64,000 bases of DNA from Actinomyces gaoshouyii (GTDB taxonomy: Bacteria; Actinomycetota; Actinomycetes; Actinomycetales; Actinomycetaceae), in contig NZ_MVIV01000001.1 in assembly GCF_002072175.1 (NCBI RefSeq), forward strand, positions 266,862-330,861. The letters run 5' to 3'. Each line of letters opens with the position of its first letter. Position 1 is the stretch's first letter. A program made the translations under genes and the position numbers. Shown piece by piece: positions 1 through 15,804 of this stretch. A model generated the notes under the pieces. The model worked only from the letters and a program-made list of their open reading frames with translations. It searched no databases and was not told the DNA's origin.

Positions 1-27
1 AAAGAGCTCTCCGCGCCCTGGGGGCGG

Positions 28-3984
<3,957 letters not shown>

Positions 3985-4003
3985 AGTTCCTACTTCCGAT
4001 GGG

Positions 4004-7525
<3,522 letters not shown>

Positions 7526-7938
7526 GTGGGGATCCTTCCCTCAGTCCGGGGATCACTCTCGCGTCCGACGGCGTGGCCGGCACCGACTCTCCCCCAGAAC
7601 GACGCTGATCATGGGCTGATCATGGCAGGGCTCGTGGCAGGCCCTGGCCGCGCCGTCCGAGGGGGCCATCGAGGACAGCACGCATACTGGACGCAAAGCG
7701 CTAGCGTACACGGCGGGTTTTTCGCCTTCCACATCGAGACAGGACTCGATCTTGCGATTCCCGCCACAGTCGCGCATACTGCCCCACCGCGAAGGGGGAT
7801 TCCCCACCCGCTGGCGAGGATCGAGGCGGATGGTGGGTGGCTGAGCGGGCGAGTGCGGCATTGGGGGCGGTGACCCGAGCGGCGGGCGGCCCATCCGCCT
7901 CACCGACATCCCCATGGAGTCGCCGTAGAGTCTGCCCC
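7526..7938. promoter_or_regulatory. rpoB leader and aroA upstream region
   Basis: This 413-base space between divergent rpoB and aroA holds no convincing gene. It contains a perfect tandem duplication of GCTGATCATGG (7604-7614 and 7615-7625) and two copies of CGCATACTG (7681-7689 and 7773-7781), each preceded by ACAG and 92 bases apart. On the rpoB strand the latter reads CAGTATGCG. These could belong to tandem rpoB promoters, but I cannot fix a -35/-10 pair by eye. The aroA end has its own -10-like element. Confidence 0.5.
7926..7931 (+). promoter_or_regulatory. Candidate -10 element of aroA, leaderless
   Basis: TAGAGT fits the actinobacterial TAnnnT -10 pattern and ends seven bases before the GTG start of aroA. 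Transcription would therefore begin at or next to the start codon. No Shine-Dalgarno sequence lies in between, which supports a leaderless transcript. Confidence 0.5.
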
Positions 7939-9390
7939 GTGCATGACGAGCCGACCAACGCCCCCGCCTGGGCCGCGCCGCGCGCCATGGGGCCGCTCAA
8001 CGCCGTCGTGGAGCTGCCGGGCTCGAAGTCGCTGACCGCGCGGGCGCTCGTGCTGGCAGCCACCGCGGCCGGGCCCAGCACGCTGGCCGGCGTCCTGCGC
8101 GCTCGCGACACCGATCTCATGATCGCCGCCCTGACCACGCTCGGCGCGCGCTTCGAGGAGGACAGCTCCCCCACGCGCCTGCGCGTCACCCCGGCGCCGA
8201 TCCCGTTCCCCGTCAGCCGGTCCGCGCGCCCGACATCCGAGGCGACCGCCAGCGCCCCCGCGCGCATCGACTGCGGCCTGGCGGGCACCGTCATGCGCTT
8301 CATCGCGCCGCTGGCCGCGCTCGCCGACGCCCCCGTCCTCCTCGACGGCGACAAGGCCGCCCGATCCCGCCCGCTCAGACCACTGCTCGACACCGTCTCC
8401 GCCCTCGGAGCGCGAGTCGACTACCTGGCCGCGCCCGGCTTCCTTCCCGTCCTCATCACCCCGGGGGCCCCGGACAACGCGGTGGTGGGAGCGGGGACCG
8501 GGCCCCGGGACCTCGCCATCGACTCGACCGCCTCCTCCCAGTTCCTCTCCGCGCTCCTGCTCGCCGCCCCCCTGCTGCCCGGCGGCGCGCGGATCACCCC
8601 GACGGGGCACGTGCCCTCCCTGCCGCATGCGGCCATGACCGTGGCCTCGCTGCGGGAGCGGGGAGTACGAGTCGAAGAGCCCGCCGCAGGCATTCCCGAG
8701 GGCGAGCGCACCTGGGCGGTGGCGCCCGGTCGGCCCGCGGGCGCCAGGATCACCATCGAGCCGGACCTGTCCAACGCCGGTCCCTTCCTCGCCGCCGCTC
8801 TCGTGGCGGGCGGGAGCGTGAGCGTGCCCCACTGGCCGGCCCGCACCACCCAGGCCGGCGACGCCTGGCGGAGTCTCCTGCCCCGGCTCGGCGGGACCAC
8901 CCGGCTCATCCGGGACTCGAACGGCGCCCCCGCCCTCGAGGCCGCCGGCACCGGGGAACTGGCGGGTATCGACGCCGATCTCTCCGCCGTCGGTGAGCTC
9001 GCGCCCACCGTCGCGGCCCTGGCCGTCCTCGCCTCCGCCCAGGGCCGCGCCTCACGGCTGAGGGGCATCGCGCACCTGCGCGGGCATGAGACGGACCGAC
9101 TCACCGCGATCGTCGCCGAGGCCCGCAGGCTCGGCGCCCCGGCCCGCGAGACCGCGGACGGCATCGAGGTCGGCGCCATGACCGCCGGAGCCCGGCTGCG
9201 CCCGGCCCTGCTCCACTCCTACGCGGACCACCGCATGGCGACCTTCGCTGCGATCATCGGGCTGGTCGTCCCCGGGGTGCGGCTCGACGACGTCGCCTGC
9301 ACCTCCAAGACCCTCCCGGGCTTCATCGGGCTGTGGGAGCGGATGCTCGCCGGCGCCCCACCGGCCGCCCCCGGGCGGGAGGCGCGCTGA
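7939..9390 (+). CDS. aroA: 3-phosphoshikimate 1-carboxyvinyltransferase (EPSP synthase)
   Basis: Cytosolic enzyme that joins phosphoenolpyruvate to shikimate-3-phosphate, the sixth step of the shikimate pathway to aromatic amino acids. The protein has 483 residues, longer than the typical 430. PGSKSLTARALVLAA near the N-terminus is the family's PGSKS substrate-binding signature. Also visible are the LAGTVMRF segment, the HLRGHETDR segment and the closing DHRMATFAA motif. The GTG start is chosen because it directly follows a -10-like TAGAGT and begins just before the conserved core. The stop overlaps the rsgA start by one base (TGATG), so the two genes are probably translationally coupled. Confidence 0.95.
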   Translation: MHDEPTNAPAWAAPRAMGPLNAVVELPGSKSLTARALVLAATAAGPSTLAGVLRARDTDLMIAALTTLGARFEEDSSPTRLRVTPAPIPFPVSRSARPTSEATASAPARIDCGLAGTVMRFIAPLAALADAPVLLDGDKAARSRPLRPLLDTVSALGARVDYLAAPGFLPVLITPGAPDNAVVGAGTGPRDLAIDSTASSQFLSALLLAAPLLPGGARITPTGHVPSLPHAAMTVASLRERGVRVEEPAAGIPEGERTWAVAPGRPAGARITIEPDLSNAGPFLAAALVAGGSVSVPHWPARTTQAGDAWRSLLPRLGGTTRLIRDSNGAPALEAAGTGELAGIDADLSAVGELAPTVAALAVLASAQGRASRLRGIAHLRGHETDRLTAIVAEARRLGAPARETADGIEVGAMTAGARLRPALLHSYADHRMATFAAIIGLVVPGVRLDDVACTSKTLPGFIGLWERMLAGAPPAAPGREAR

Positions 9391-10517
9391 TGGCCCGCCG
9401 CGACATCGGCACCGACGACCCCCGCGTCCACGTGCGCCCGGGACGGGGATCACGGCCGCGCACCAAGCAGCGCCCGGCCCATGCCGACGCCGCCGAGGGC
9501 ATGGTCACCCGCATCGACCGGGGCCATTACCGCATCCGCCTGGCCGACCCCTCCCCCACACTCGACGCCGCGGGCGATATCACCGCTATGAAGGCCCGCG
9601 AGCTCGGGCGGGGGAAAATCGTCGTCGGGGACCGAGTGGCCGTCGTCGGGGATCTCAGCGGCCGCGACGGCACCCTCGCCCGTCTGGTGCGCATCGAGGA
9701 GCGCCGCACGCTCCTGCGCCGCAGCGCCGACGACGGCGACGCCGTCGGCACCGAGCGTCCCATCGTCGCCAACGCGGACATACTCGTCATCGTCACCGCG
9801 GCGGCCGACCCCGAGCCGCGCCCCCGTATGATCGACCGCTACCTCGTGGCGGCCTACGACGCCGGTATGGAGCCCCTTCTCGTCCTGACGAAATCCGATC
9901 TCGCCGACGCCTCGGCACTGCTCGCCCTCTACGAGCCCCTCGGCGTGCGCTCCCTACCCACCAGCCTCGATGCGGCCTCGCGCGCCGAGGCCTCCTGCGC
10001 CGGAGAGGGCGTGGACGCCGTGCGCGAGGCCATCGAAGGGCGGACCGCCGTGTTCGTCGGCCACTCGGGTGTCGGCAAATCGACTCTCATCAACGCCCTC
10101 GTGCCCGGAGCGCACCGCGCCACCGGGCGCGTCAACGAGGTCACCGGCCGGGGCCGGCACACATCCACGAACCTGCAGGCCCTCGAGCTGCCCGGCAGCG
10201 GCTGGGTCATCGACACCCCCGGGGTGCGCTCCTTCGGCGTCTCGCATGTCTCCAGCGCCGACGTCCTGCGCGGCTTCCCCGACCTGGCCGCCGTGGCCGA
10301 GGACTGCCCCCGCGGCTGCACCCACGAGACCGGCGCCATCGACTGCGCCATCGACGACTGGGCCGCCGGGGAGGCCGACGACGGCCGGGCCCCGACGCAT
10401 GGGGCGCATCAGTACGGGGCCGGACCGGGGACGCGCCCGGCCAGGGTCGACTCCTTCCGCCGTCTCCTGGTCCCCTCCCGCCTGGCCGGGGACCCCGCCA
10501 GGCCGGTGTCGAGATGA
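9390..10517 (+). CDS. rsgA: Ribosome small-subunit biogenesis GTPase RsgA
   Basis: Circularly permuted GTPase that helps late maturation of the 30S subunit; 375 residues. The permuted order is visible: the G4 element (LVLTKSD) comes before the P-loop GHSGVGKST and the G3 element DTPGV. An OB-fold region lies N-terminal. A C-terminal zinc-binding Cys/His cluster (CPRGCTHETGAIDC) completes the family pattern. The ATG at 9390 has GGGAGG upstream and overlaps the aroA stop. Pairing of aroA and rsgA is common in actinobacteria. Confidence 0.95.
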   Translation: MARRDIGTDDPRVHVRPGRGSRPRTKQRPAHADAAEGMVTRIDRGHYRIRLADPSPTLDAAGDITAMKARELGRGKIVVGDRVAVVGDLSGRDGTLARLVRIEERRTLLRRSADDGDAVGTERPIVANADILVIVTAAADPEPRPRMIDRYLVAAYDAGMEPLLVLTKSDLADASALLALYEPLGVRSLPTSLDAASRAEASCAGEGVDAVREAIEGRTAVFVGHSGVGKSTLINALVPGAHRATGRVNEVTGRGRHTSTNLQALELPGSGWVIDTPGVRSFGVSHVSSADVLRGFPDLAAVAEDCPRGCTHETGAIDCAIDDWAAGEADDGRAPTHGAHQYGAGPGTRPARVDSFRRLLVPSRLAGDPARPVSR

Positions 10518-10702
10518 GCGCTGAGGCGAGCACGACGATCTCCTCACCCGCCGACGAGCCCTCCCGGCGATCGACGCCCATCCGCCCCTGGCCCCGTACC
10601 GAGCCATGACTCGCGAGGCCCGCTCCAAAGCCGAATGATGAAGCCCCGTGACAGCGGCACTTCCGGGACCTTGGAGACTGTGTTCCGACCTGCGGCAAGT
10701 CA

Positions 10703-10708
10703 TAGGCT
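10703..10708 (+). promoter_or_regulatory. Candidate -10 element, leaderless regulator gene
   Basis: TAGGCT followed by exactly six bases and the ATG of the regulator gene at 10715, with no ribosome binding site. The preceding bases 10518-10702 hold no recognised gene. Confidence 0.5.
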
Positions 10709-10714
10709 TCCCCC

Positions 10715-11467
10715 ATGCCCGACTCGCCAGCGGCACCAGCCGCTCCTGATCCCACGGCTGAGCTCCTGCCCCGTCCCACTTGGTCGGATCTGTCTGCCCG
10801 AGCCGACCTCACCGTGGCGCGCCGCCGGGTCCTCGAGCTCGTCGAGGCCTCCACCGCCCCCCTGACCGCCGCCGAACTGGCCGACCGACTCGAGCTCCAC
10901 CACAACACGGTCCGCGAGCACCTCGACGCGCTCGTGGAGGCGGGCTTCGTGACGGCCTCGACGCGTCCCACGGGCAGGAGGGGCCGGCCCGCGCTGCTGT
11001 ACACGGCGGTCTCCCCCGACCCGATGATCGTCATCGACTCCTACCTCACCCTCCTCGATGCCATCGTCGAAACCTTCGGAACCGGTCCGGAGGCCCAGAG
11101 CATCGCCCTGCGCGTCGGGCGCCGCTGGGCCGAGATGAGCCCCGCGCCGGCCGGCAACGAGTCCCTGCCGCCGGGCGCCAGCGTCTCGGACCGGCTCGCC
11201 GCGCTCCTCCCCGACCTCGCCCTCATGGGCTTCGCCCCGCAGATCGAGGGCGAGAAGGTCGTCCTCAAGGCCTGCCCGCTCGTCACCCGGTCCCGCGCGC
11301 CCCACCCGCTGGTCTGCGTGATGCACGAGGGATTCCTCAACGCCGTCGCCCGGCGGCAGGGCCTGCTGCCGGCGCTGCCCGAGGAGGAGCCCGACCACGG
11401 GGACCGCCCCCTGCTCGCCGTCTACCCCCTGCTCGACGACGGCTGCCACGCCCGTTTCGAGGACTGA
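10715..11467 (+). CDS. COG2345/SufR-like winged-helix regulator with Cys cluster
   Basis: Predicted transcriptional regulator of 250 residues. A winged helix-turn-helix (RRRVLELVEA...LTAAELADRLELHHNTVREHL...GFV) covers about residues 30-100. The C-terminal half has Cys187, then after 13 residues Cys201 followed by His204, and Cys244 near the end. This resembles the COG2345/SufR-type proteins in which cysteines bind an iron-sulfur cluster. The gene is convergent with nirK and 86 bases from it, so a role in sensing NO or redox state and controlling the nir genes is plausible. That role is inference. A direct metal sensor remains an alternative. Confidence 0.7.
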   Translation: MPDSPAAPAAPDPTAELLPRPTWSDLSARADLTVARRRVLELVEASTAPLTAAELADRLELHHNTVREHLDALVEAGFVTASTRPTGRRGRPALLYTAVSPDPMIVIDSYLTLLDAIVETFGTGPEAQSIALRVGRRWAEMSPAPAGNESLPPGASVSDRLAALLPDLALMGFAPQIEGEKVVLKACPLVTRSRAPHPLVCVMHEGFLNAVARRQGLLPALPEEEPDHGDRPLLAVYPLLDDGCHARFED

Positions 11468-11553
11468 TCCCCCGGGGCTCCCCGAGACCGCCCCCGCGCA
11501 AGACCCGTGGAGGAGGGACCGGCCGCCCACCGGGAGCCTGCCCGGGCCGTCGT

Positions 11554-13029
11554 CTAGTCGCTCGTCTTGAGGATCGCCTTGGCGCCCTTATCCATATCCG
11601 CGAAGGCGTGCGTCACCACCGCGTAGCTACCGGCCGCCGGCACCACGGCCTCCACGAAGCCGCCCTGCGCCGGCTGGAGGCCGAGTGCCTGCGAGCCGCC
11701 CCTCCAGGAGCGGCCGACGCCGTCGGGGCCGCCCAGCTGGTAGGCCCCCTCGAAGAACACCGTGTCGAACTGGAGGCCCACCACGTGGAAGGAGGTGGGC
11801 AGGGAGGGGCCCGCGTCCATCACCCAGAAGCGCACCCGCTCCCCCGCCCGGGCCTGGAGAGGCTGGAGGGCGTACTGGAAGGCGACCCCGTTGAAGCACA
11901 TGAGATCCGGGGTCTTGGCCGACACCTTCGCGGCGTCGGCCTGCCCGCCCTCGGGCCCCAAGTAGATCTCGGATTGGATGAGGACATACTCGCGGTCCAC
12001 GGCATCGAGCCCGTCGGGATCGATGATGACGACGCCGTGCATACCGGAGGCCAGGTGGACGCTCATAGGCGCCGTCGAGCAGTGGTACAGCCAGATGCCG
12101 GCGTGCTCGGCGGTGAAGGAGTAGACGAGCGACTCCCCGGGATTGATGGAGCGCATGACCGCGTCCGGGGAGACGATCCCGGCGTGGAAGTCGATGGAAT
12201 GGCTCATGGAGCCGTTGTTGACCAGCGTGATCTCGAATGCGTCCCCCACCTTGCCGCGCAGAACGGGGCCGGGGGCCGTGCCGTTGAAGGTCCAGCGGGT
12301 CTGGGTGACGCCCGCGCCCACGTAGGCACCGGGCACCTCGGTGACGGTGAAGGTGTGCTGGTGAACGGTCCCTGCGGGCGCGGGAGCGAGGACGGCGTCG
12401 AAGGGGGTGAAGCCGTCGGGCAGGGGCGCCTCGAGGTTCGGGGTGGCGCTCGGGCCATCTGACGCCGAGCCGTGCGCGCCGTGGCCGGTGGCCGCCTGGC
12501 TCGACTGGGCCGTGCCCGTCGCCTGCCCGTCGGCGGTGATGCGCAGGACCATGCCCTGGGCGCGGTGCCCGGCGATGGAGCACCAGCCCTCGACGGGCCC
12601 GGTGATGACACCGGCGTCGACCCGTGCGCTGGCGCCCGCCGCAACGCGCCCGGTGGTGGCGCCGCCGGCCAGGACGAGGTCATGGACCTGGTCGCCGGTG
12701 TTCTCCAGAGTGATGACGAGCCGGTTCCCGCCGGCAACGTCGATCGTGTCGGGCACAAAGCGCATTCCCTCGACGGTGACCGTGACCTCGGTGGTGCGTG
12801 CGGAACCGGTGGCGCCGCCCTGGGAGGCACCGTCCCACGCGTGGATCGCCGTGCCGACGACGGCGGCCGCGCCAGCGGTGGCCACGCCGAGGAGCGCCCC
12901 GCGCCGGTCGAGGGCGCGAGCGGGAAGGGCGCCCGCGGCCTTGGAGGCGCCGGGGACACTCGGCGCACCGGGGGCACTGGTGGCTCCGGGAGCGCTGGGA
13001 GCGCTCGGCTTCTCAGGGACATCGGTCAT
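11554..13029 (-). CDS. nirK: Copper nitrite reductase (NirK/AniA type) with N-terminal cupredoxin domain
   Basis: Predicted to reduce nitrite to NO outside the membrane; 491 residues. An Ala/Pro/Ser-rich head is followed by a Tat-like DRRGALLGVATAG segment (41-53). Next is an extra cupredoxin domain with type 1 copper ligands His116, Cys150, His155 and Met160. The two-domain NirK core follows, with type 1 ligands His277, Cys317, His325 and Met330, type 2 ligands His282, His316 and His415, and catalytic Asp280. The position where the second catalytic His is expected is Gln389 (QYALQPL), which is odd for an active nitrite reductase. The ATG at 13029 has CGGAGAG upstream. The gene overlaps the preceding membrane-protein gene by 17 bases. 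A related multicopper oxidase activity cannot be excluded. Confidence 0.82.
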   Translation of the reverse strand: MTDVPEKPSAPSAPGATSAPGAPSVPGASKAAGALPARALDRRGALLGVATAGAAAVVGTAIHAWDGASQGGATGSARTTEVTVTVEGMRFVPDTIDVAGGNRLVITLENTGDQVHDLVLAGGATTGRVAAGASARVDAGVITGPVEGWCSIAGHRAQGMVLRITADGQATGTAQSSQAATGHGAHGSASDGPSATPNLEAPLPDGFTPFDAVLAPAPAGTVHQHTFTVTEVPGAYVGAGVTQTRWTFNGTAPGPVLRGKVGDAFEITLVNNGSMSHSIDFHAGIVSPDAVMRSINPGESLVYSFTAEHAGIWLYHCSTAPMSVHLASGMHGVVIIDPDGLDAVDREYVLIQSEIYLGPEGGQADAAKVSAKTPDLMCFNGVAFQYALQPLQARAGERVRFWVMDAGPSLPTSFHVVGLQFDTVFFEGAYQLGGPDGVGRSWRGGSQALGLQPAQGGFVEAVVPAAGSYAVVTHAFADMDKGAKAILKTSD

Positions 13030-14488
13030 GGTGCTCTCCGGTGGTGGGGGCGCCCGCGGACGCGGGTCGTGAGGGGATGGGATGGGCGCGGCTGGAGCGA
13101 TGGGGGCCGCGGGCCGGATCACTGGTGCCATGGGGCCGCAGCTCGAGCGCGCATCGCGCCATGCCCACCGGCACAGCGGCCGCGAGCGCGCCCGCCAGCA
13201 GGGCCCCGGACAGGCGCATCGGCGTCGTCAGGACGGGGGCGAGGGCGATGAGCAGCCCGGCGTTGGCGGCGGTGACGCGGTAGGAGGCGGCGCGATCGAG
13301 GATGGCGTTGGTGGCGCGCGTGGCGGCGGGACCACCGCCGAGCATGACGGGCGTGAGATAGGACAGGGCCCCGATCAGCACCTGGAGGGCGAAGCCCGCG
13401 GCCAGGGGGAGGCGCAGGGCGTGGATCGCCTGGCGCACGGCGGCGGCCTGGGAGGCTGCACCGGCGCCTTGCGCACCGTCGGCCAGGGCCTCCACGATCC
13501 CACTGCCGAGCAGGACGACGCCGGCGATGAACCAGCAGATAGCGGCCGCAGTGGAGGCAGTGGCGTAGGAGTTCGGGGGCACGCGCCGGGCGGTGCGCAG
13601 CGCGGGGCCGAGGACGCTCGCGGCGCCCAGCAGGTAGATCGCCACCCCGAGCGCCCCGAGCGGCGCCCATGTGCCGCTGCCGGCGACGAGCGCGGTCCCC
13701 ACCACGAGGACCGGCAGTCCCCGGACCGCCCGGCGCGGGGCGTCGGGCTCCATGCGGGTGCGCAGCATCGTGGGCCACAGGACGGTGAGGGTGCCCAGCA
13801 CCGTGATGCCCACGAAGCCCAGGAGCATCGTCGTCGTATGGGCGATGTAGAGGGCGTCGACCAGGCGCGAGCCGACTGCTCCGACCGCACTGCCGCCTCC
13901 GCCGCGCTCCCCCGCCCAGCTGGTGAGCCAGCCGAGGAGGGCGCCCGTGGCCAGGGCGACGAGGGCGACGGCGTAGTGGAGGGCGAGCGCCCCCATCCGA
14001 GGCGCGACGGCGCGGCGGCGCTGGACGATGATCGCCGCCACGCCCAGCAGAGCCTGGGCGATGACCACTGCGGCACCGGCCAGGGCGAGCCGGTCCAGGC
14101 CCGCGGTGATACCGGTGAGCACGGCGATGGCGCCGAGGCCGTGGGCGACGAGCCGGGCGTCGAGGAGCGCGGCGCCGCCCCAGGCGGGCCGGTGGAGGAG
14201 GGTGTCGGCGAAGTGGGCCGACCAGGTGGTGATCGCCGAGCCGATGCCGCCCAGCAGCAGGATGTGCAGGGGCAGCCACGCCCCCCAGGTGGCCAGCGGG
14301 CCGGCGAGGACGCCCACCGTCACCGCGACCGCCGCGGCGAGCCAGGCCAGGACGACGCCATTGCGGCGCGTCTGGGCGGCGCGTCGGCCCGCGCGCCTTC
14401 CCCCGGCTCCGCCCGCACGCCCGGGGCGGGAGGACGGCCTGCCGGGAGCACGGCCGGAGGGGCCGGGCATGGGGATCGACGGCATCAT
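13013..14488 (-). CDS. Polytopic His-rich membrane protein of nir operon
   Basis: Integral membrane protein of 491 residues with about twelve hydrophobic segments after a basic Pro/Gly-rich head. Histidines lie in or next to membrane segments: PLHILLLGG, WSAHFADTLLH, AHGLGA, LHYAVALVALA and YIAHTTTMLLGF. The pattern recalls haem-ligating helices of haem-copper/NnrS-like proteins and the membrane part of actinobacterial proteins annotated as multicopper oxidases. ATGA overlaps the stop of the upstream gene, and the end overlaps nirK by 17 bases, so the three are probably made together. Electron transfer from quinol to NirK, or NO handling, is a hypothesis. No exact family name is claimed. Confidence 0.65.
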   Translation of the reverse strand: MMPSIPMPGPSGRAPGRPSSRPGRAGGAGGRRAGRRAAQTRRNGVVLAWLAAAVAVTVGVLAGPLATWGAWLPLHILLLGGIGSAITTWSAHFADTLLHRPAWGGAALLDARLVAHGLGAIAVLTGITAGLDRLALAGAAVVIAQALLGVAAIIVQRRRAVAPRMGALALHYAVALVALATGALLGWLTSWAGERGGGGSAVGAVGSRLVDALYIAHTTTMLLGFVGITVLGTLTVLWPTMLRTRMEPDAPRRAVRGLPVLVVGTALVAGSGTWAPLGALGVAIYLLGAASVLGPALRTARRVPPNSYATASTAAAICWFIAGVVLLGSGIVEALADGAQGAGAASQAAAVRQAIHALRLPLAAGFALQVLIGALSYLTPVMLGGGPAATRATNAILDRAASYRVTAANAGLLIALAPVLTTPMRLSGALLAGALAAAVPVGMARCALELRPHGTSDPARGPHRSSRAHPIPSRPASAGAPTTGEHHDRCP

Positions 14489-15654
14489 GGGCGGCTCCCG
14501 ATCCTGCCCGAGGAGACCGCCCGGGTGACGGCGATGAGCATGAAGGCGAGGATCCCGATGATCCCCACCACGCCGCCGACCTGCCATGGCCCCAGGGCCC
14601 CGACCGCGAGCGCGCCCACCCGCAGCGCCAGGCCGCCATGGAGGAGGGCGAACGGCAACCACATGAGGGGGTGGTGGAGCAGTTTCCGGTGGACGACGGC
14701 GGGGATGATCGTGGAAGCGTGGGCCAGGATCATGGAGAAGGCGAAGCCCAGGCAGAGGCAGTGGATGATGATCTCGTAGGCGTTGCCCTCCAGGTCCCGG
14801 ATGGTCCAGACCGCTCCGGCGACCGCGACCCAGAGGTAGCCGGCGAGCATGGAGGCGGCGGAGAAGCGGACGGCGCCGGCGGCCCGGCCCCGGGAGCGGA
14901 TCGTACGGCGCGCCACGTCGTGGTAGACCATGGTCACGGCCAGCCCGAGCAGCGCGGGGCCGATGATGATCGCGGCCCAGTCCCCGGCGGGGTGGAGGCA
15001 GGCTCCCAGCAGGGCGGTGGCGGACAGCGCCGCCACGACCGTCTCGACGACGCCGTCGAGGAAGGCGACGCGGGCGAGCTCGAGACGCTCGCCGACGATC
15101 GTGAGCGTGGGGAGGAGGAGCCACAGGGGGACGCAGTCCTCGATGGGGGCGCCTGCGGCCCACAGCAGGATCCCGAGGATGAGGGCGATGGCGCCCAGGG
15201 CCTCGACGTCACCGGCCACTGAGGGGGCGCGGCGGTGGACGGCGATGTAGATGGCGCCCAGGGCGAGTGCCCCGGCAAGCATGATCAGGCGGCCGGCAGT
15301 CTGCGGCGCGCCGGCTGGGCCAAGGAGCGATCCGAGGGCCAGCCCGGCCGGGGCCAGGAAGGCCCAGGATGTCCTGGCGGCAACGGCCCGCTCCAGGGAG
15401 ATGACCGTGCCGAGGAAGCCCACGAGCATGAGAGGGCCGTGGAGGGAGGCGAGGGATCCCGGGGCGAGCCCCGCGTCGGTGACCGGCGCGGGGAGGCTGA
15501 GCCTGAGGAGGGCGGCGTCGAGGCCGGTGAGCAGACAGGCGCCGGCCATGGCCAGGGCGAGGAGGCGGGGAGCGAGCCCGGGGGTCCGGGCACTCTCCGC
15601 CCCGTCCGCCCTCTCGGGGCGGCTCCGCTCGCCCCGGCCCAGGATTTTAATCAC
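14485..15654 (-). CDS. NnrS-like polytopic membrane protein, first gene of nir operon
   Basis: Membrane protein of 389 residues with about eleven or twelve hydrophobic segments. Conserved-looking histidines occur in SLHGPLMLVGFLGT, in IIHCLCLGFAFSMILAHAS and in VVHRKLLHHPLMWLPF. NnrS-type haem-copper membrane proteins, which take part in responses to NO and nitrite, have comparable His-bearing helices, so this is the best guess without a search. The GTG start at 15654 is preceded by TAGGACC. The codons after it form one arm of an AT-rich inverted repeat. The gene is the first of a three-gene minus-strand operon ending in nirK. Confidence 0.6.
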   Translation of the reverse strand: MIKILGRGERSRPERADGAESARTPGLAPRLLALAMAGACLLTGLDAALLRLSLPAPVTDAGLAPGSLASLHGPLMLVGFLGTVISLERAVAARTSWAFLAPAGLALGSLLGPAGAPQTAGRLIMLAGALALGAIYIAVHRRAPSVAGDVEALGAIALILGILLWAAGAPIEDCVPLWLLLPTLTIVGERLELARVAFLDGVVETVVAALSATALLGACLHPAGDWAAIIIGPALLGLAVTMVYHDVARRTIRSRGRAAGAVRFSAASMLAGYLWVAVAGAVWTIRDLEGNAYEIIIHCLCLGFAFSMILAHASTIIPAVVHRKLLHHPLMWLPFALLHGGLALRVGALAVGALGPWQVGGVVGIIGILAFMLIAVTRAVSSGRIGSRP

Positions 15655-15675
15655 AGGTCCTACCGTATTAAAATC
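15643..15675. promoter_or_regulatory. AT-rich inverted repeat between divergent nir operon and DUF2249 gene
   Basis: GATTTTAAT (15643-15651) and ATTAAAATC (15667-15675) are perfect inverted arms with a 15-base spacer, in a chromosome of otherwise very high GC. The left arm lies in codons 2-4 of the leftward gene. The right arm could supply -10-like sequence to both directions: TAAAAT on the plus strand and TTTAAT on the minus strand. A repressor bound here would block both promoters. The cognate regulator is unknown; the COG2345-type protein at 10715 is one candidate. Confidence 0.6.
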
Positions 15676-15804
15676 GTGAGGAGGCGAGCAATGCCCGCAG
15701 CAGCGGTCCTGCTCACCCGGTGGCCGTCAGGCCGCCGATCACAGCCATTCGGCCGCCGCATGGCCCCTCGGGCCCATCGGCCCACGCGTCCCAAGGAGTA
15801 CCAC

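Noticed and set aside
13013-14488. Second nir membrane protein as a NO reductase (NorB/NorZ)
   Set aside because: I cannot find the haem-copper oxidase pattern of six invariant histidines or the Glu residues typical of NorB. Length and segment order also differ.
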